Positions 1-7,050 of a stretch of 9,774 nucleotides of DNA are shown here, one piece after another (the stretch's first letter is position 1; every line of letters starts with the position of its first letter). Both the position numbers and the translations under genes were made by a program. Source of the stretch: Nitrospina sp. GTDB lineage: Bacteria > Nitrospinota > Nitrospinia > Nitrospinales > VA-1. The DNA lies in contig JABGTQ010000181.1 of assembly GCA_018647025.1 (NCBI GenBank), forward strand, positions 1-9,774, in the 5' to 3' direction. Under the pieces are notes generated by a model, which made no database searches, was not told where the DNA came from, and saw only the letters and a program-made list of their open reading frames with translations.

Positions 1-1
1 A

Positions 2-154
2 AAGCTTTTAATACTGGCAAGATTTTTGAAATATTCTGGGGAAAATCCAATTGTTATCGTGAGAAAATTTATGAATGAATATGATCAAAGTACAAAAGAA
101 ATTAGAATTTTTTACAGAAAAACTATAGATAACTTGCTGCGGAATGCACTTTAA
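2..154 (+). CDS. C-terminal tail of an unidentified protein (partial)
   Basis: The frame is open from the left window edge to a TAA at 152-154 and encodes 50 residues. The tail is basic and mixed hydrophobic/charged, beginning KLLILARFLKYSGEN and ending TIDNLLRNAL, with no motif I can assign. Codon choice is AT-rich like the neighbours, and the frame ends 11 bp before the convergent stop of the citramalate synthase gene, a spacing consistent with a genuine gene end. The start and most of the protein lie outside the window. It could also be a chance open frame of about 150 bp, so confidence is moderate and no function is proposed. Confidence 0.45.
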   Translation, partial: KLLILARFLKYSGENPIVIVRKFMNEYDQSTKEIRIFYRKTIDNLLRNAL

Positions 155-165
155 AATAGAAAAAA

Positions 166-1749
166 CTATTTATTTGACGAATTTTTGGAGAACGAATTAA
201 GCTTATATTCAACGCTATCTATTAAAGCTTGCCAACTGGCTTCTATAATATTTTCTGATACGCCGACAGTTCCCCATTTCGAATCATGGTCGCCAGATTC
301 AATTAATACACGGGTTTTAGCCTGTGTGCCTTTTTTCTGATCTAGGATTCTCACTTTGTAATCAAAAAGTGTAACATCTTTCATTTCAGGATAAAATTTT
401 CCTAATGCTTTTTTAATAGCCTTATCCAATGCGTTAACTGGACCTATTCCTTCAGCAGCAGTAACCTCCTGTACTCCATTAACTCGAATTTTTACCGTAG
501 CTTCTGATATAGTTTTTTCATCTTCCCCTCTTTGTTCTACAATTACACGAAAACCAATAAAATCGAAAAAATGCTTCTTTTCACCAAGGGCATCACGCAT
601 TAATAGTTCAAAGGAAGCTTCTGCTCCTTCGTATTGATATCCAAGTTGTTCGAGTGATTTAAGATTATCAAGAATATTTTTTATTTTCGGGTCTTGATCA
701 TCAAGGGATATTCCATATTCTTGAGCCTTGGAAAGAATATTACTTTTACCTGACAAGTCCGAAATTAAAATTCGTTGAACATTGCCAACGGATCCTGGAG
801 AAATATGTTCGTATGTTGCGCTATTTTTTTTGATAGCGCTTACATGTATTCCTCCCTTATGAGCAAATGCACTTTTACCAACATACGGCTGATGATTCCA
901 GTGTGCCTGGTTAGCAAGTTCATAAACAAATGATGATAAATCTGTCAATGATTGCATTTGTTCATCAGAAATACAGTTCAAACCCAGTTTAAGTTTAAGA
1001 TTTGGAATTATGGAAATTAGATTGGCATTTCCGCATCGTTCACCAAACCCATTTATAGTTCCTTGAACTTGCTCTGCACCATGCTGAACTGCCGTAAGGG
1101 CATTCGCAACTGCGAGTTCAGAATCGTTATGTGTGTGAATTCCAATTTTTGTGGCAATAGAACTTTTTACCAATGAAAATATTTTTCCTACCTCGGAAGG
1201 CAAAGACCCTCCGTTGGTATCGCATAGTATAATCCAATCGGCACCAGCAGACTCAGCTTCCTTAAGTACTTTCATAGCGTATTCAGGGTTAGTCTTAAAT
1301 CCATCAAAAAAATGCTCGGCATCAAATATTACTTCAGAGCAGTTTTCTTTGAGGTAGCTAACGCTATCTTTGACCATGTTTAGATTTTCATTCAAAGTTG
1401 TGGAGAGTGCTTCATTAACATGCATATCCCAACTTTTACCAAAAATGGTAATAACATCCGTGTTTGCTGCAATCAAATGTTTGATATTAGGATCATTTTT
1501 CACCTTGTGGGTAGGATGTCGCGTACTTCCAAAGGCAGTAATTTTTGCTTGTTTAAAATTAATATTTTGGATACGGTTAAAAAATTCCATATCTTTTGGA
1601 TTAGATCCAGGCCAACCTCCCTCAATATATTTTATTCCAAGCTCATCGAGTTTGTGAGAAATACGAATCTTGTCTTCAACGGTAAAGGAAACATCCTCTG
1701 ATTGCGACCCGTCTCTTAATGTGGTGTCATAAATACTAATTGTTTTCAT
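166..1749 (-). CDS. cimA: (R)-citramalate synthase
   Basis: The enzyme condenses acetyl-CoA and pyruvate to (R)-citramalate, the first step of the threonine-independent route to 2-oxobutyrate and isoleucine, in the cytoplasm. The 527-residue protein has the usual length of the long CimA family within the DRE-TIM metallolyases. The N-terminal barrel has [10 protein letters not shown] at 7-16 with the catalytic Arg12 and metal-binding Asp13, the metal histidines in GIHTHND (His205, His207), the [11 protein letters not shown] loop at 234-244 and the [11 protein letters not shown] segment at 295-305. Residues from about 400 to 515 match the LeuA-type dimer/allosteric domain, normally the site of end-product feedback. 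It is last in a minus-strand operon, 47 bp after lysC, and starts at ATG 1749-1747 without a recognisable Shine-Dalgarno. An isopropylmalate or homocitrate synthase is less likely, given the length and the [11 protein letters not shown] segment at 43-53. Confidence 0.93.
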   Translation of the reverse strand: MKTISIYDTTLRDGSQSEDVSFTVEDKIRISHKLDELGIKYIEGGWPGSNPKDMEFFNRIQNINFKQAKITAFGSTRHPTHKVKNDPNIKHLIAANTDVITIFGKSWDMHVNEALSTTLNENLNMVKDSVSYLKENCSEVIFDAEHFFDGFKTNPEYAMKVLKEAESAGADWIILCDTNGGSLPSEVGKIFSLVKSSIATKIGIHTHNDSELAVANALTAVQHGAEQVQGTINGFGERCGNANLISIIPNLKLKLGLNCISDEQMQSLTDLSSFVYELANQAHWNHQPYVGKSAFAHKGGIHVSAIKKNSATYEHISPGSVGNVQRILISDLSGKSNILSKAQEYGISLDDQDPKIKNILDNLKSLEQLGYQYEGAEASFELLMRDALGEKKHFFDFIGFRVIVEQRGEDEKTISEATVKIRVNGVQEVTAAEGIGPVNALDKAIKKALGKFYPEMKDVTLFDYKVRILDQKKGTQAKTRVLIESGDHDSKWGTVGVSENIIEASWQALIDSVEYKLNSFSKNSSNK

Positions 1750-1796
1750 AAATCTAATATCAATTTTGTCAGGTAGGTCTACCGCTATTATCGTAG

Positions 1797-2288
1797 TTAA
1801 CTATTTACTAGAGTTTTATCCATATCAAATACTTTGTGAAGGACGCGGACTGCGAGTTCACCATATTTTTCTTCAATAATACAAGATACTCTAATTTCAG
1901 ATGTGCTTATCATTATAATATTTATATTTTCTTTAGATAGAGTACTAAACATTTTTGCAGCAACTCCTGGATGACTTCGCATACCTGCACCTACAATAGA
2001 AATTTTGCATATATTTGTATCAGTAGTAATATCACGAGCTTTAATAAGTTTACCTAGGTCTTGAACGACCTTGGTAGCTTTATTTATCTCTGCTTTTGCA
2101 ACAGTAAACGAAATATCCGTTTGGCTTTCATCACTGACATTCTGAATAATCATATCAACTGAAAGATTTTCATCTGCGAGTCCCGTGAAAAATTTACTGG
2201 CAATTCCTGGTTGATCAGGAACACCTTTAATTGTTATTTTAGCTTGATTTTTATCATTCATTATTCCCGATACTATCGGCTGTTCCAT
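1797..2288 (-). CDS. possible in-frame aspartokinase beta (regulatory) subunit from an internal start
   Basis: Within lysC, the minus strand carries AAGGAGG at 2303-2297, then 8 nt, then ATG at 2288-2286, in frame with lysC. This is Met249. Initiation here would give a 163-residue protein made only of the two ACT domains and a short linker. Established knowledge: Bacillus subtilis aspartokinase II and Corynebacterium glutamicum LysC make exactly such a beta subunit from an internal start at nearly the same position, and assemble as alpha2beta2. The motif is far stronger than anything before the annotated starts of this operon, and it falls on the domain boundary. The sequence also encodes ordinary linker residues (CKEDSSM), so chance remains possible. 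No protein evidence is available here. Confidence 0.55.
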   Translation of the reverse strand: MEQPIVSGIMNDKNQAKITIKGVPDQPGIASKFFTGLADENLSVDMIIQNVSDESQTDISFTVAKAEINKATKVVQDLGKLIKARDITTDTNICKISIVGAGMRSHPGVAAKMFSTLSKENINIIMISTSEIRVSCIIEEKYGELAVRVLHKVFDMDKTLVNS

Positions 2289-3032
2289 GCTCGAATCCTC
2301 CTTACAGATCAAGGTACCTTTAGAGTCTTCAACTAAAGATGATTTTACAATAAGTGGCATATCATAGTTTTTACAAAATTCCACACAGCGAAACTGCAGT
2401 ACCTTTGCTCCCAAGCTAGACATTTCTAGCATTTCGTCATAGGAAACACGATTCATTTTGTGCGCATTAGGGACAACATTCGGGTCAGCAGTATAAACTC
2501 CGTCTACGTCTGTATAAATTTCACACCTCTCTGCTTTTAAAGCTACCGCTATAGCAGCGGCAGAAGTATCTGAACCTCCTCTTCCTAGAGTGGTAACATC
2601 TCCATGCTCATTTATACCTTGAAAGCCTGCAACGACTATTACCTGTCCATCCTCTAAAGCCTTTATAGCACGGTTTGTATCGACTTCTTTGATACGTGCT
2701 TTTGTATGAGAGTTATCGGTGAGTAATCCAATTTGTCTACCTGTCATAGAAATAGCTGGGCACCCTATACTATCAAGAGCCATGCTTAATAGGGCACATG
2801 AAACACGTTCTCCAGAAGATAATAAAAGATCCATATCCCTATCTTTTCCAATGGCACTAATTTGATTAGCCATGGCTAATAGTTTGTCAGTTTCACCGGC
2901 CATTGCGGAAACAACGACCACAATATCAATTTTTTCTTTTCGAAGACGCGCAATACGTTCTGCAATTTTTTTAATCCGCTCAATATTGCCAACGGAAGTA
3001 CCACCATATTTTTGTACCACTAATCGATTCAT
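1797..3032 (-). CDS. lysC: aspartate kinase (aspartokinase), catalytic plus two ACT domains
   Basis: Phosphorylates L-aspartate with ATP, the committed step toward lysine, methionine and threonine. The 411 residues match the usual length of monofunctional aspartokinases with tandem ACT domains. The kinase domain shows QKYGGTSVG at 7-15, [11 protein letters not shown] at 41-51, LSSGERVS at 71-78, the [10 protein letters not shown] segment at 97-106, [12 protein letters not shown] at 149-160 and [12 protein letters not shown] at 173-184. ACT1 covers about 265-330, with [11 protein letters not shown] and [11 protein letters not shown]2 covers about 342-405, with [15 protein letters not shown] and [17 protein letters not shown]. 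The ACT pair is the usual feedback site for lysine and/or threonine. ATG at 3032 lies 4 nt after the stop of the upstream gene, so translational coupling is likely; no clear Shine-Dalgarno precedes it. An internal start at codon 249 is listed separately. Confidence 0.96.
   Translation of the reverse strand: MNRLVVQKYGGTSVGNIERIKKIAERIARLRKEKIDIVVVVSAMAGETDKLLAMANQISAIGKDRDMDLLLSSGERVSCALLSMALDSIGCPAISMTGRQIGLLTDNSHTKARIKEVDTNRAIKALEDGQVIVVAGFQGINEHGDVTTLGRGGSDTSAAAIAVALKAERCEIYTDVDGVYTADPNVVPNAHKMNRVSYDEMLEMSSLGAKVLQFRCVEFCKNYDMPLIVKSSLVEDSKGTLICKEDSSMEQPIVSGIMNDKNQAKITIKGVPDQPGIASKFFTGLADENLSVDMIIQNVSDESQTDISFTVAKAEINKATKVVQDLGKLIKARDITTDTNICKISIVGAGMRSHPGVAAKMFSTLSKENINIIMISTSEIRVSCIIEEKYGELAVRVLHKVFDMDKTLVNS
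2297..2303 (-). promoter_or_regulatory. strong internal Shine-Dalgarno inside lysC
   Basis: On the minus strand the heptamer AAGGAGG is essentially the full complement of a typical 16S rRNA 3' end. It is followed after 8 nt by an in-frame ATG at 2288-2286. It would drive synthesis of the free ACT-domain subunit. The other genes of this operon have AT-rich leaders with no comparable site, which makes this one conspicuous. Confidence 0.55.
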
Positions 3033-3036
3033 ATTT

Positions 3037-4233
3037 TTAATTTAGGTCAAAAAACATGCTCATCAAATCGGATCCAGATTTAAAATGATTGTTTCCTACA
3101 TTAAGAAGATTCTCATCAAAATTATTAACTAGGTTAGTATCATTTTTTCCACTCATCACAAATGGGACCCGGTCTTTGCCATATTTAACATCAACAGCAG
3201 AATTCATGTGATTAACAACAACCATCATTTTGATTTCATTATTTGAGAAAGTTTCTTTTAATAGTGGGCCTATTACTTTTGAGTCAATATCTTCAATGGT
3301 GATGATTTTGTCGTCAATATTTCCTTTTAATGAAATATCTTCAATTCCTGCTACATTAAGGTAAACAATCTCCTGACTCTCTAGCTCCTGAATAGCAGCT
3401 TTAACTTTATTTTCGTAATTAGTTTCAGCAAATCCGCTAGCCCCTTCAACCTTAACCACTCTCATGTCAGCAGATTTAGCCATTCCTTGAAAAAGTAATG
3501 ATGCGGAAATCAGTGAACCGGATTTTCCATATTTTTTTTTAAATGAGGGAAGAGTTCCATTTTTACCATTTCCCCATAACCAGATACTATTAGCGTAGTC
3601 TAGGCTTTCTAGTTTACGTTTTTTATTTACCGGATGATTATGTAATATGATTTGAGCTTGATTAATAATATAAATTAAATCTTTAAATTCAGCATCCACA
3701 GGCATAAATTTGCGAATGCCTTCACCGATTAACTCATTGGGGGATGTCAAACGTATTGTAAATGGTTTGCTATTCATAACCATTATATTGTGAGGACCTA
3801 CGCCAGGATAAAAAGTAACCCCAAAATCTGATATTTGAGTTTGAAGTGCGTTTAAGTAATTTATGGATTCTTCACTTGACAAGTGATCTGCCGTATAATC
3901 TTTCATTACCATGTCGTTATGGCTTGCTTGCAGAGTTACAAAGTTACAACAAAGAGGAATTTCTCCTTCTTTGAGATTTAGCCCTATTGCCAGCGTGTCA
4001 AAATATGCTGGACCAATATCATGCTTTTCGGGGTCGTAACCTAAAAGGGAAAGGTAGGATATCTCATTTCCTGCTTTACAATTTTCGGGGATGGTTTGTA
4101 CCGAACCTGAATATCCCTCTTGGACCATTCGATCCAGATTAGGTGTGTCCGCAATCTGTAAGGGAGTCTTATTTTCTTTTTCTGCAATGGGCCTATCAGT
4201 CAGGCCGTTGGCAATTACAACCAAATATTTCAT
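3037..4233 (-). CDS. archaeal-type iPGM / 'proposed homoserine kinase' family protein with degenerate active site
   Basis: The 398-residue protein has the length and fold signatures of archaeal-type cofactor-independent phosphoglycerate mutases, part of the alkaline phosphatase superfamily. These include KTPLQIADTPNLDRM at 22-36, LSLLGYDP at 61-68, CNFVTL at 96-101, FYPGV at 141-145, HPVNKKR at 200-206, ANSIWLWGNGK at 214-224 and IEDIDSKVIGPLL at 313-325. A subgroup of this family found with threonine-pathway genes has been proposed as an alternative homoserine kinase, and the lysC neighbour fits that. However, compared with the family motifs as I recall them, the metal/nucleophile residues are replaced: Asn9 for Asp in GDGMAD, Asn56 for Ser in GSDVAN, Asn293 for the His and Leu302 for the last His of the HVEAPDEAGH motif, and Asn341 for Asp in DHPTP. 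It is probably not a functional mutase. It is first in the operon, starting at ATG 4233 with no obvious Shine-Dalgarno. No stops or frameshifts interrupt it. Confidence 0.85.
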   Translation of the reverse strand: MKYLVVIANGLTDRPIAEKENKTPLQIADTPNLDRMVQEGYSGSVQTIPENCKAGNEISYLSLLGYDPEKHDIGPAYFDTLAIGLNLKEGEIPLCCNFVTLQASHNDMVMKDYTADHLSSEESINYLNALQTQISDFGVTFYPGVGPHNIMVMNSKPFTIRLTSPNELIGEGIRKFMPVDAEFKDLIYIINQAQIILHNHPVNKKRKLESLDYANSIWLWGNGKNGTLPSFKKKYGKSGSLISASLLFQGMAKSADMRVVKVEGASGFAETNYENKVKAAIQELESQEIVYLNVAGIEDISLKGNIDDKIITIEDIDSKVIGPLLKETFSNNEIKMMVVVNHMNSAVDVKYGKDRVPFVMSGKNDTNLVNNFDENLLNVGNNHFKSGSDLMSMFFDLN

Positions 4234-4283
4234 AATTTAAACCAAATTTATATGGGTGGTTGGTAGCTTGAGGAGTCTTAAAA

Positions 4284-4312
4284 ATTATATCTTATCTTTC
4301 TAAAAAATTCAC
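4284..4312 (-). promoter_or_regulatory. candidate sigma70-type promoter for the minus-strand operon
   Basis: On the minus strand a perfect TATAAT (4289-4284) lies 50 nt upstream of the operon's first ATG. Seventeen bases further upstream is GTGAAT (4312-4307), which matches TTGACA at only three positions. Position and -10 quality are good, but the region is AT-rich and chance hexamers are common. No operator or attenuator-like leader is evident between it and the gene. Confidence 0.35.
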
Positions 4313-4443
4313 ACATAAAGACATAAAAAATAATGAAAATAGTTTAGTGAATCAATAATTTAGAGAAGTCTTATATGTAGTACCTAAACCTTGCTAATAA
4401 AACCCCATTAACTGGTTCTAATTCATTGGAATATAAGGGTAAA

Positions 4444-4472
4444 TTAAATAGACCAAGATATATGGCTATGAT
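4444..4472 (+). promoter_or_regulatory. weak candidate promoter for the metallo-hydrolase gene
   Basis: TATGAT at 4467-4472 matches the -10 consensus at five of six bases and is preceded after 17 bp by TTAAAT, a poor -35. It ends 39 nt before the TTG start at 4512. Base composition makes such matches easy to find, so support is slight. Confidence 0.22.
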
Positions 4473-4511
4473 ACTTTATAAGGAATTGATAGTTAAAGTC
4501 TCTAAATAGGA

Positions 4512-5417
4512 TTGTTAAAAAGTTTTCGCATGCATAAGATAAATGAAATTTGCAAGGACGGTAAATCTTTGCCCTTAAGCACAGAAGGGAATTTAAGAGT
4601 CGTTTTTTTGGGGGTTGGCTCCGCTTTCACCAAGCGTAATAGGCAATCCAACTTTTTAATCATACAGGAGGATCATCACGTTTTGGTAGATTGCGGCACT
4701 CTGGGGTCCTTGGCTCTTGATGATGTTGGATTAAGTGTAAGTGAAGTCCAATGCTATCTTCCAACCCACAGTCATGCTGATCATATCGGAGGTTTTGAGG
4801 AAGTTGCCTTAGTTAATCGCTACCTTTCAAATTCCTCTAATAAACCGAAAATGGTTATCCCGAAAGATTATCAAGATTTACTTTGGACTAAGAGCCTTGC
4901 GGGGGGATTGGAGTTTTGCGAGGTTTCGCAAGGTCAACCACTCGAGTTAACAGATTTTTTTGAAATTCTTTGTCCAAAACAAATGGAATTGCTTGGAAAA
5001 AAAGTTTGGTCTTATAAGCATGGTCCAATGGAATTGATTCTCATGCGTTCACTCCATATCCCAGACTCTGCGATTAGTATTGATGATGCACAATGGTGTA
5101 CTGGAGTTTTAGTAAATAGAAGAGTATGGATTTCTGGAGATACTATGTTTGATAAAGAATATCCTAACCAGTTTTCGAGAGTATCAGAAGTGATGTTCCA
5201 CGATTGTCAAATGTTTCAAGGGGGGGTTCATGCGTCCTATCATGAGCTAATGACACTACCTAATGAAATACGTTCTAAAATATATCTATATCACTACAAT
5301 GACAATTGGGATAAGCCAAAAACTTGGGTTAAAGATTCAGATAATTTTACAGGTGATCCTATCAAAGACGGATTTCTGGGTTGGGCCAATCAACAAGTGG
5401 CGTACGACTTTGAATAG
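4512..5417 (+). CDS. MBL-fold metallo-hydrolase, RNase Z / cyclic-nucleotide phosphodiesterase-like
   Basis: A metallo-beta-lactamase-fold hydrolase of about 300 residues. The metal set appears complete: THSHADH gives His86, His88, Asp90 and His91; His182 follows in SLHIPDS; Asp210 is in ISGDT; and His261 is in LYHYND. This arrangement, with the N-terminal LRVVFLGVGSAF strand at 29-40, is of the RNase Z type, which includes tRNA 3' processing enzymes and cyclic-nucleotide phosphodiesterases, among them the phage anti-Pycsar Apyc1 group. The substrate cannot be read from sequence. Start choice is uncertain. TTG at 4512 has TAGGA directly abutting it, too close for a normal Shine-Dalgarno. ATG at 4530 loses only six residues and leaves the fold intact. 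No signal peptide is seen, so the protein is probably cytoplasmic. A GT-C gene follows after 103 bp. Confidence 0.85.
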   Translation: MLKSFRMHKINEICKDGKSLPLSTEGNLRVVFLGVGSAFTKRNRQSNFLIIQEDHHVLVDCGTLGSLALDDVGLSVSEVQCYLPTHSHADHIGGFEEVALVNRYLSNSSNKPKMVIPKDYQDLLWTKSLAGGLEFCEVSQGQPLELTDFFEILCPKQMELLGKKVWSYKHGPMELILMRSLHIPDSAISIDDAQWCTGVLVNRRVWISGDTMFDKEYPNQFSRVSEVMFHDCQMFQGGVHASYHELMTLPNEIRSKIYLYHYNDNWDKPKTWVKDSDNFTGDPIKDGFLGWANQQVAYDFE

Positions 5418-5449
5418 TCTTAGCATAAAAGATTTGTTGAATGCTGAGA
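5418..5449 (+). other. hairpin just after the metallo-hydrolase stop codon
   Basis: TCTTAGCAT at 5418-5426 can pair with ATGCTGAGA at 5441-5449, giving a 9 bp stem with one G-U pair and a 14-nt loop, starting immediately after the TAG at 5415-5417. No T tract follows, so it is not a canonical intrinsic terminator. It might be a weak terminator or a 3'-end stabiliser. It could also be chance. Confidence 0.3.
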
Positions 5450-5520
5450 ATAAGAGAACAGACCTAGAATAGATTGCTTGATTGTAGAAAAAAATATAGA
5501 AACTTTTATAGCTAAGCGCA

Positions 5521-7050
5521 GTGTCCCCTAAATTTTTGTCACCTATCCCAAAATCAATCTTATTAAGTTTTATTGCAGTTATTATCCTAGGTACAGTCAT
5601 TAGACTGGTGGCTATTTCTGTCCCCTTATATGGAGATGAACTAGCTACAGTATCGATTTGGGGAAGCATGCCCCTTCTAGATATTCCCTCGCATTATGAA
5701 TATCCAAACAATCATATTTTTCACACTCTCGTCGTCGCTACAATATTTAAGATATTTGGATTAGATCCATTTTTATTACGTACTCCAGTACTAATTTGTG
5801 GGATTGGGAGTATAGCGCTAGCGTTTTTTACCACTCATCGAATTACGCGAAACTTTCATGCTGGGCTAGCAGTTTCATTACTAATTGCAATTAATGGTGG
5901 TCATATTTTTTATTCGACAAATGCAAGGGGATATATGTTGATTCTCCTTATTGGGCAGTATATTTTTCACCGTTTGATCGTCTGGATAGATGAATCTAAA
6001 GTTTCTTTAAGAGGCACTAAGGAATTTTTTAATTTAAAAGAACTTTCTGTATTAGCAGGGCTTATGATGATTGGAACTTGGACAATGCCTACATTTATAT
6101 TTTTTGAGGGATCATTGGGTTTATTTTTTCTTATATCCATTGTTCTATCAAAGCCTAGTCGATGGTTAGATCCTTCAAGTCAGTATTTTAAAAACCTTAC
6201 AGTGATAATGATTTGCTTATTAGGTTTGTATGTACAGTATTTTATTTTAATTTCACCAGAAATGTTTAAGCTTGGTTTGTCTAATGCGGCACAGTCAGAA
6301 TTGAGATCTTTCCCTATAGCCGTTTTAAATAGTTGGATTCAGCCAATTGAATCTAGTGGAATATTTTCTATTATTTTAGTAGTAATGGGATTCTATACCT
6401 TGTTTCGTATCAATAGAACAACATTTATATTAGTTGTATGTTTATTAGTATTTCCTCCCGCAATTACCTACCTAGCTAGCCTGTCAGGTTTGTTTGCAAT
6501 AACTCCACACGCAAGAGTATTTTTTTATCTACAACCAATATTTATATTGTGTTCAGTTATTGGTGTCTTAGGAATCTTTAATCAATTAAGAAATAAATTA
6601 GGAAAGTTAGCAGGTAAAATAGTTATGGGTTTAATTTTGACCCTAATCACGATTATGTCGGGCAAAGAATTGCTACAGGTAACTTGGCCAGACCGGTTTT
6701 CCTATCCAAGACTTGACCTAGTTACAAAATTTTTAGAAAAACTAAATTCAAACGATTTAGTTCTGTTATCTCACCGTCCACATATAGAATATTATTTGTA
6801 TGGTGGAAAAGAAACAACAAAGCGCGTTAATAAAATTATAGACGAAGGAAAATTGGGAGATATCTACTTTGTAGAATATGGCGAAAAAGAAGAATCTGAT
6901 ACATTAAAGATTAATAAGGAAGGTATAGAGTATTTGCACTTAAATGATTATCTTACAAATTGTAAAAACAGAAGAAAAATCAGAAAGTATTATAATACCT
7001 ATAAAACTATTTATATCAGAACAACGGATTGGAGACTTTATCTTTCGTAA
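5521..7050 (+). CDS. GT-C membrane glycosyltransferase (PMT/ArnT-like, GT39/GT83 type), likely frameshifted at the 3' end
   Basis: A polytopic inner-membrane protein of the GT-C superfamily, which transfers sugars from polyprenyl-phosphate donors on the periplasmic side. A first transmembrane segment at about 12-33 leads into the loop bearing LYGDE (Asp39-Glu40), the position of the acidic catalytic/metal residues in PMT and ArnT enzymes. Then come YPNNHIFH at 61-68, LRTPVLICGIGSIAL at 86-100 and STNARGYML at 132-140, all typical of this family. Some ten to twelve hydrophobic segments run to about residue 380, followed by a soluble domain. The only start in the open frame before the first membrane segment with a plausible position is GTG 5521; the ribosome binding site is weak. 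From about codon 480 the frame becomes Arg/Tyr-rich and stops, while a natural-looking sequence continues in the next frame to 7570. Acceptor and donor are unknown; lipopolysaccharide or protein glycosylation is an inference from the neighbours. Confidence 0.8.
   Translation: MSPKFLSPIPKSILLSFIAVIILGTVIRLVAISVPLYGDELATVSIWGSMPLLDIPSHYEYPNNHIFHTLVVATIFKIFGLDPFLLRTPVLICGIGSIALAFFTTHRITRNFHAGLAVSLLIAINGGHIFYSTNARGYMLILLIGQYIFHRLIVWIDESKVSLRGTKEFFNLKELSVLAGLMMIGTWTMPTFIFFEGSLGLFFLISIVLSKPSRWLDPSSQYFKNLTVIMICLLGLYVQYFILISPEMFKLGLSNAAQSELRSFPIAVLNSWIQPIESSGIFSIILVVMGFYTLFRINRTTFILVVCLLVFPPAITYLASLSGLFAITPHARVFFYLQPIFILCSVIGVLGIFNQLRNKLGKLAGKIVMGLILTLITIMSGKELLQVTWPDRFSYPRLDLVTKFLEKLNSNDLVLLSHRPHIEYYLYGGKETTKRVNKIIDEGKLGDIYFVEYGEKEESDTLKINKEGIEYLHLNDYLTNCKNRRKIRKYYNTYKTIYIRTTDWRLYLS

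Larger units (their letters stand above)
4234..4511. other. divergent intergenic region
   Basis: These 278 bp separate the divergently transcribed amino-acid operon and the metallo-hydrolase gene, so promoters for both should lie here. The region is strongly AT-rich. It shows a candidate minus-strand promoter (4284-4312) and a weak plus-strand candidate: TTAAAT at 4444-4449 and TATGAT at 4467-4472, separated by 17 bp. I see no convincing small gene, long inverted repeat or riboswitch/T-box-like architecture. Confidence 0.6.

Noticed and set aside
154..171. AAATAG / CTATTT inverted repeat between the convergent ends near the left edge, considered as a bidirectional terminator
   Set aside because: The 6 bp stem has one G-C pair and overlaps the cimA stop; it is too weak to call a terminator.
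1151..1701. Several plus-strand open frames of 68-95 codons antisense to cimA
   Set aside because: They lie wholly within the well-supported cimA gene, have no recognisable domains and look like shadows of its codon pattern.
1772..1783. GGTAG-GT-CTACC inverted repeat in the lysC-cimA gap, considered as an operator or hairpin
   Set aside because: The arms are 5 bp with a 2 nt centre, unlikely to form a stable hairpin, and a single short site is not enough to propose an operator.
3037..4233. Annotating the first operon gene as an active phosphoglycerate mutase (apgM)
   Set aside because: The metal and nucleophile residues of the family appear replaced, so the family name is kept but the enzymatic activity is not asserted.
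4342..4389. GTTTAG ... CTAAAC in the divergent region, considered as a regulatory repeat
   Set aside because: Only 6 bp arms with a 36 nt spacer in AT-rich DNA, which is expected by chance.
5263..5472. A 69-codon plus-strand frame overlapping the end of the metallo-hydrolase
   Set aside because: Its first two thirds are the metallo-hydrolase read out of frame; the metal-ligand motif LYHYND is in the other frame.
5337..5669. A 110-codon minus-strand open frame across the metallo-hydrolase end and glycosyltransferase start
   Set aside because: It is antisense to two supported genes, has no motifs and no ribosome binding site, and is most easily explained as chance in AT-rich sequence.
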